Part shown: one piece after another, positions 59,691 to 64,000 of the stretch
Position numbering within the stretch: position 1 is the stretch's first letter
Layout: each line of letters starts with the position of its first letter
The notes under the pieces: model-generated
Told to the model about the DNA's origin: nothing
What the model saw: the letters and a program-made list of their open reading frames with translations, nothing else
Database searches by the model: none
Assembly (NCBI GenBank): GCA_052084925.1
Contig: JBQDEV010000001.1
Span: 372,001 to 436,000 of the forward strand
DNA: 64,000 nt
From: CmP2 sp052084925
GTDB taxonomy: Bacteria; Actinomycetota; Actinomycetes; Actinomycetales; Micrococcaceae
Reading direction: 5' to 3'
Program-made: the position numbers and the translations under genes

Positions 59691-60676
59691 CGTGTTCCCC
59701 CTGTCAGTTCGGCCAGCACGTCTTCCGGCACCTCCACAGAGTCACGCGCCTCACGGTCGTACCAGCGCGCGATCGCCGCACCATGGTCGTCCCGCCAGGA
59801 CTCCAGCGCCGTCGTCAGCCGCTGCGCGTAGCCCGGTGCACTCCGCTCCGGGTCCACCGCCAGCACGAACAGTCCGAGCTGCGGTGGCTCGTCTCCTGAT
59901 TCGAAGCGCGGTGTCTCGGTGGAAAACAGCCCGCCGCCCAGGGTGGCCAGCAGCTCCACCAGGAACGCGATGTTTCCGCCCTTGTACCCGCCGAACGGCA
60001 GCAGGCTCCCGGCCATCCCCGCCACCGCGTCCAGCGTCTCCGTGCCCTGATCGTCCACCGCCGTGCCCGGCGCCAGCGCCTCCCCTGCCTCGGCGGCCTC
60101 GCGCAGCCCCACCCAGGCGGTGGCGCTGGTGGACTGATCGCTCAGCAGCACCCGCCCGTGGGCGTCCGGCAGCCCGAAGGCCAGCGGATTCGTGCCGAAG
60201 ATCGCCTTCCGCGCGCCCGCCGCCGCCATCGCCGCGGGCGAGTTCCCGCACACCACCGACATCAGGCCCGACTCCGCCAGCATCCGCACGTAATGTCCCA
60301 GTTCGCCGGCGGGGAAATGTCCGCGCAGCATCGTCACGGCCACGCCCTGCGACCGCGCCGCCGCCACCAGTTGCTCACGCACGACCGCGAAGCCCTCCTG
60401 CGCCAGTCCGCCATGGCACTCCACCACGGAAAGCGACGACGACACCTCCCGCACCTCGGGCACCGTCTCCGTGCTCAGCCGTCCGGCCCGCCACGCCGCC
60501 AGGTAGTCGGTCAGGTGGTGTAGCCCGACCAGGCTGCGTCCGCGCCGTTCCGCCTCCACCGTGGCGTCGGCGAGCGCCCGTGCCTGAGCAGCGCGCGCCC
60601 CGACCGCCTGAGCCGCCGCCACGCAGAGCTGCCGCAGCTCCTCGATCCCTACTGTCCGTGTCGTTGTCGTCACCAT
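59687..60676 (-). CDS. Ldh-family oxidoreductase (malate/lactate dehydrogenase YlbC type; possible pyrroline-2-carboxylate reductase)
   Basis: A 329-aa NAD(P)-dependent enzyme: RRGRSLVGLHHLTDYLAA, the catalytic-region GHFPAGELGHYVRMLAES, FGTNPLAFGLPDA and LPFGGYKGGNIAFLVELLA, all typical. Family members include malate dehydrogenases and Delta1-piperideine-2-/pyrroline-2-carboxylate reductase. Beside a proline-racemase-superfamily enzyme the latter role is favoured: it would turn pyrroline-2-carboxylate into L-proline. It lies between the epimerase-like and proC genes, with overlap to the latter. Confidence 0.82.
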   Translation of the reverse strand: MVTTTTRTVGIEELRQLCVAAAQAVGARAAQARALADATVEAERRGRSLVGLHHLTDYLAAWRAGRLSTETVPEVREVSSSLSVVECHGGLAQEGFAVVREQLVAAARSQGVAVTMLRGHFPAGELGHYVRMLAESGLMSVVCGNSPAAMAAAGARKAIFGTNPLAFGLPDAHGRVLLSDQSTSATAWVGLREAAEAGEALAPGTAVDDQGTETLDAVAGMAGSLLPFGGYKGGNIAFLVELLATLGGGLFSTETPRFESGDEPPQLGLFVLAVDPERSAPGYAQRLTTALESWRDDHGAAIARWYDREARDSVEVPEDVLAELTGGTR

Positions 60677-60688
60677 GGCTTCACCGTC

Positions 60689-61732
60689 TCACAGGACGAA
60701 CCCGTGCGGGAACGGATCGTCAGGACTCAGCCGCAGCTGATGCGTCCCGGTCACCCAGCCGCGTCCGGTGATGTTCGGCAACAGTGCTTCCCGCTCCCCC
60801 ACCCGGGTCCGGCCGCGCACGGTCCCGGTGAAGGTGGTCCCCAGGATCGACTCCTGCACGAAGTCGTGGCCCTCAATGAGCCCACCGCGCGCCAGCTCCG
60901 TCGCCATGCGCGCCGAGGTCCCGGTCCCGCTGGGCGAGCGATCCAGGCTGCCCGCACTCCAGCTTCGCGGATCATCCAGGCTCGGCCGTCCCGTCGGCAT
61001 CACCACCACACCGCGGCTCGTGGACCCAGGCCCCTGCGGCGCACCGTAGATCAGGGGAAGGTTGATCTCGTTCAGGCTCGGCTCCTCAGGGTGCTGCACC
61101 GGGATCGCCTCCCGCGCGGCGGCCAGCAGCTGATGCGCGGCCCGAATGATCTCCAGCCCGTTCTCCGGCACCAGCTCGATCCCCAGGTCCTCGGCCGCGG
61201 ACTGCACATAGAACTGTCCGCCGTAGCTGACATCCACCGGCACCTCGCCGAACTCCGGCAGCACCAGCGGCACCCCCAGCTCCCACACGAAAGAGGCCAC
61301 GTTCTCGATCGTCACCGACGTCACCTGGCCGTCCGCCACGCTGGCCTCTGCCCGCACCACCCCGGCCGCCGTGTCCACGGTGAGCGTGTGTTTCGGTTCG
61401 GTCACCGCCAGTCGGCCGGTCTCCACCAGGGCGGTCACCGCGCACATCAGGTTCGCCCCGGACATCGGCGCGAAGTCCGCCTGTTCCAGAATGATGACGC
61501 CGAAATCGCTGCCCGGGTTCACCGGCGCGGTGACCAGCGCGCCCAGCATGCCGGGGAATCCGCGGGGTTCGTGCACCGCGAAGCGGCGTAGCTCCTGCAG
61601 GTGCTCGCGGCAGTACCGCAGCTTCTCCACCATGGTCTCCCCGGGCACCAGCAGGTGGCTATCGAGCAGCACCCGCCCCGTCTCCCCGGCCACATGAACA
61701 TCGACCGTCTGCAGCTGACGCACCGTTCTCAT
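60689..61732 (-). CDS. Proline racemase superfamily enzyme with Ser/Ser active site
   Basis: A 347-aa protein starting at ATG 61732 after GGAGAGCAA. It follows the proline racemase / hydroxyproline epimerase / trans-3-hydroxyproline dehydratase fold: TVDVHVAGETGRVLL, HEPRGFPGMLGALVTAP, FAPMSGANLMCAV and DRSPSGTGTSARMA. The two catalytic positions, Cys/Cys in racemases and Ser/Cys or Thr/Cys in the dehydratases and some epimerases, are here Ser91 (MSGAN) and Ser268 (SPSGT). Neither is Cys, so the usual acid/base thiols are lost. Gene order with a Ldh-family reductase and ProX suggests hydroxyproline or betaine catabolism. Confidence 0.85.
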   Translation of the reverse strand: MRTVRQLQTVDVHVAGETGRVLLDSHLLVPGETMVEKLRYCREHLQELRRFAVHEPRGFPGMLGALVTAPVNPGSDFGVIILEQADFAPMSGANLMCAVTALVETGRLAVTEPKHTLTVDTAAGVVRAEASVADGQVTSVTIENVASFVWELGVPLVLPEFGEVPVDVSYGGQFYVQSAAEDLGIELVPENGLEIIRAAHQLLAAAREAIPVQHPEEPSLNEINLPLIYGAPQGPGSTSRGVVVMPTGRPSLDDPRSWSAGSLDRSPSGTGTSARMATELARGGLIEGHDFVQESILGTTFTGTVRGRTRVGEREALLPNITGRGWVTGTHQLRLSPDDPFPHGFVL

Positions 61733-61855
61733 TTGCTCTCCTCGACTCAGTTCTCTCTCGGTTGTCCCAGTTCTGGGCGCGCCGATGCCCGACCCTTCGC
61801 ACAAGGGTCGGGCGCCGGGGCTCTTCGGTCGTTCGCGGTCAGGTTCTCAGCCAGC

Positions 61856-62749
61856 TCAGCCGTTCACCCAACCATCGACGACGTCCTGGTGGTCGCCCTC
61901 TTCGAGCCATGCTTCCACCCCGGACATCTCGTTGCCCGAACCCGCCTCGCGGATCGAGTTCAGCAGCGAGTACAGCTGATCGTCGTTCATCTCGAATCCG
62001 GAGAGCAGCTCCATCAGCTCGTCGTCCTCCTGGGCGTCTTCGCTGGCGATCACCGTGTACATGTCGCCGTCAACGAACAGCCCGGACGAATCGTCCAGGA
62101 ACTTCATGTTGTACTCGCCCACGGCCCAGTGCGGATTCCAGGCCGCAGCCACGATCGGGGCCTCATTGCCGATGGCCCGCTCGAATTCTGCCAGCATCGC
62201 GGCGGAACTGCCCTCGATGATCTCGTACCCGGACAGGTCGAAAGTGTCGGCCACCTGCTCGAGCTCCTGCATCAGCCCGGAACCCGGCTCGATGCCAATG
62301 ATCCGTCCGCCGAATTCGTCCGCGTTGCCTTCCAGATCCTCGATGGTCTCGGCGTCCACGTATTCGGGCACCACCAGCCCGTGGCGCAGCGGGGCGTACC
62401 ATTCGGCCACGCCCTCGAAGTTCTCGCCGTAGCGGTCCCAGTAGTCCCGGTGGGTCTCGCGCAGCCCGCCCATGTACAGGTCTGTGTCGTTCTGGCCGAC
62501 GCCGGCATACACCGCCGCCGGTTCGAGCTGGGTGAGCTCCACGGTGTAGCCCTGGTCCTCCAGAATGTGCTGCCAGAGGTAGGTGGCGGCGGTGACCTCG
62601 TCCCAGGTGACGTAGCCGATGTGGACGTTCTTGTCCCCGTCGCCGCTGCCTCCGCTGCCGCCGCCTTCACCGCAGGCAGTGAGCGTGAGGCCGACGACGG
62701 CGACCGCTGCCGCCAGTTTTGAGATGCGTGATGTGCGTGAGTTATTCAT
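61856..62749 (-). CDS. proX: Glycine-betaine/proline ABC transporter substrate-binding lipoprotein (ProX/OpuAC)
   Basis: A 297-aa lipoprotein with lipobox LTAC near residue 26. The binding domain reads KNVHIGYVTWDEVTAATYLW, QNDTDLYMGGLRETHRDYWD and VAAAWNPHWAVGEYNMKFL, with aromatic residues suited to hold trimethylammonium groups. It delivers betaine-type solutes to the ProW permease. It precedes the epimerase-like gene by 123 bp on the same strand. Confidence 0.92.
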   Translation of the reverse strand: MNNSRTSRISKLAAAVAVVGLTLTACGEGGGSGGSGDGDKNVHIGYVTWDEVTAATYLWQHILEDQGYTVELTQLEPAAVYAGVGQNDTDLYMGGLRETHRDYWDRYGENFEGVAEWYAPLRHGLVVPEYVDAETIEDLEGNADEFGGRIIGIEPGSGLMQELEQVADTFDLSGYEIIEGSSAAMLAEFERAIGNEAPIVAAAWNPHWAVGEYNMKFLDDSSGLFVDGDMYTVIASEDAQEDDELMELLSGFEMNDDQLYSLLNSIREAGSGNEMSGVEAWLEEGDHQDVVDGWVNG

Positions 62750-62800
62750 AGTGGTGCCTTTCAGTGGGTCAGTGATGAGGAAGAGAAAGAGTCGGAGGGG

Positions 62801-63724
62801 TCAGGCGGTGTTCATCATGAGCTGCTTCGCTTCGGTGGCGGAGGTCCCCGCGGGAGCATCGGCATTCGAGGAATCTGAGCCGGCCTTCTTCTTGCGCTTC
62901 TTCTCGCGTGGGAAGGCCGCGGTCACCCGGTCCAGATAAATGGCAACGAACACGACGGCGAGGCCGCCCTCGAAACCGATGCCGATGTCGAGCTGGCTGA
63001 TGCCGCGCAGCACAATCGCGCCCAGGCCACCCGCGCCGACCATGCCGGCGATGACCACCATGGACAGCGCCATCATGATCGACTGGTTCACCCCGGCCAT
63101 CACCGAAGGCAGCGACAGCGGCAGCTGCACCTGGCGCAGCATCTGGTTCGGGGTGGCGCCGAAGGAGATGGAGGCCTCCACCATCTCGGTGTCCACCTGG
63201 CGAATGCCCAGCTCCACCAGGCGCACCACAGGCGCGGTGGCGAAAATGACGGTCGCGACCACAGCGGGGACGAGCCCCACACCGAAGAAGAAGATCGCCG
63301 GAATCAGGTACACGAACACCGGCAGGGTCTGCATGAAGTCGAGAATCGGGCGCACAATGCTGGAGACAATCGAACTGCGCGCCGCCAGGATGCCCACCGG
63401 CACTCCGATCAGGGCGGCCAGCGCGGTGGCGACGATCGCCAGGGCGAAGGTGTCCATGGTGGGTTCCCACAGGCGCATCCCGTCGACGACGAAGAGTCCT
63501 ACGGCGGTGAAGAGGCCGAGTCGCCAGCCCTTCGCCCAGGTCGCCAGTGCCACCAGCAGGATCAGCATGACCCACCACGGCGGGGCGTTGAACGCCCACT
63601 GCACCTGGGAGATCACCGACATCACGGCGGAGTAGATGGCGTCGAAGAGCCCCGAAAGATTGGCTCGGAGCCAGGTGACGATCGCATCGACAATCGGACC
63701 AACGGGAATTTCAGGCGTCTGCAT
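62801..63724 (-). CDS. proW: Glycine-betaine/proline ABC transporter permease ProW
   Basis: A 307-aa membrane protein with about seven helices after an amphipathic start. The ABC coupling (EAA-like) loop reads EASISFGATPNQMLRQVQLP, followed by SIMMALSMVVIAGMVGAGGL. The C-terminus is Lys/Arg-rich. The ATG at 63724 overlaps the ProV stop by 14 bp; a GTG at 63742 is an alternative. Confidence 0.9.
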   Translation of the reverse strand: MQTPEIPVGPIVDAIVTWLRANLSGLFDAIYSAVMSVISQVQWAFNAPPWWVMLILLVALATWAKGWRLGLFTAVGLFVVDGMRLWEPTMDTFALAIVATALAALIGVPVGILAARSSIVSSIVRPILDFMQTLPVFVYLIPAIFFFGVGLVPAVVATVIFATAPVVRLVELGIRQVDTEMVEASISFGATPNQMLRQVQLPLSLPSVMAGVNQSIMMALSMVVIAGMVGAGGLGAIVLRGISQLDIGIGFEGGLAVVFVAIYLDRVTAAFPREKKRKKKAGSDSSNADAPAGTSATEAKQLMMNTA

Positions 63725-64000
63725 GCTGGTGGGCCTTTCCACTCGAGAGGGTATTCAGCAAAGCGGTGCGGGACAGCACCCCGACCAGGCGCTGTTCCTG
63801 ATCGACGACGCCCAGCGGCACCGGGTGTTTGCCGACGAGATCCAGGCAGTCGTGGAGCACCGTGTTCCGGTCCACGGTGTGGAATCCGGCCTCCAGGGTC
63901 TGCTCCACCGAGGTCTCGGCCGGGGTGGCCCCATTGACGGAGGCCGACGTGAAGACGCCGGAGATGAGCCCCTCGCTGTTGAGCACGAAGGCGGAGCCGA
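63711..64000 (-). CDS. proV: Glycine-betaine/proline ABC transporter ATPase ProV, C-terminal part
   Basis: The minus-strand frame enters at the right edge and ends at 63711. Its visible 96 codons show CBS-domain sequence (FVLNSEGLISGV, then HPVPLGVVDQEQRLVGVLSR). This is the end of an OpuAA/ProV-type ATPase with a C-terminal CBS pair, which senses ionic strength. The ATPase domain is outside the window, so the call rests on context and the CBS end. It overlaps proW by 14 bp. Confidence 0.85.
   Translation of the reverse strand, partial: GSAFVLNSEGLISGVFTSASVNGATPAETSVEQTLEAGFHTVDRNTVLHDCLDLVGKHPVPLGVVDQEQRLVGVLSRTALLNTLSSGKAHQHADA

Overview
The window is high-GC actinobacterial DNA (Actinomycetota). 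A BioQ-type biotin regulator, a DUF222/HNH nuclease, split-PH-domain membrane proteins, a SatD-like pair and an SmtB-type ArsR fit a Micrococcales or Corynebacteriales organism. Brevibacterium or a relative is my guess from gene content, but no rRNA is present to fix it. Genes are dense, with many 4-bp start/stop overlaps. There are no rRNA, tRNA, CRISPR or transposase genes.

Layout. 1-641: an AlkD-like repair gene running off the edge. 705-4502: a lower-GC catabolic cluster with a GntR regulator, an isocitrate-lyase-superfamily enzyme, a 2-hydroxyacid dehydrogenase and an orphan TctC-type lipoprotein, with twin operators. 4542-9703: a biotin-uptake operon (bioY, EcfA, EcfT) that also holds an AMP-ligase and a thiolase, divergent from bioQ across two perfect TGAAC-N3-GTTCA boxes. 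9662-17296: BCCT transporter, cupin, SRPBCC protein, two-component system and a PH-domain pair. 17365-24598: DUF222-HNH nuclease, then an alcohol/aldehyde oxidation cluster (DUF779, AcoR-like regulator, aldehyde dehydrogenase, AdhP). 24777-31626: TPP enzyme divergent from a CitE-like lyase, small membrane and secreted proteins, MATE transporter, CPBP protease. 31680-34365: a zinc-homeostasis stretch with a degenerate CobW-type protein, zinc-free ribosomal protein L36, a flavin reductase, a His-rich small protein and an SmtB-like ArsR. 34406-38310: heterodimeric ABC exporter.

38511-40296: an accessory spot with an AbiE toxin-antitoxin locus whose toxin is frameshifted in a (CG)5 tract. 40399-44820: thioesterase, HEAT protein, and an HTH plus long PIN-domain pair enclosed by a 44-bp exact direct repeat copying the 3' end of an aldo/keto reductase gene. 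44993-51372: RlmC, GNAT, a beta-phosphoglucomutase/GH65 phosphorylase fusion, nitronate monooxygenase. 51429-52458: a DUF3800 gene between about 125-bp direct repeats copying the 3' end of the neighbouring membrane gene. 52426-58652: SatD pair, flavin protein, aldo/keto reductase, second two-component system, AlkZ-like glycosylase. 58806-64000: a leftward cluster for glycine-betaine-type uptake (ProV end, ProW, ProX) and hydroxyproline-type catabolism (proline-racemase-superfamily enzyme with an unusual Ser/Ser active site, Ldh-family reductase, ProC).

The points most worth following are the enzyme pair inside the biotin operon, the Ser/Ser proline-racemase homologue, the two recombinase-free cassettes bounded by copies of a neighbour's 3' end, the AbiE frameshift in a dinucleotide tract, and the zinc stretch with a nucleotide-site-less CobW protein.
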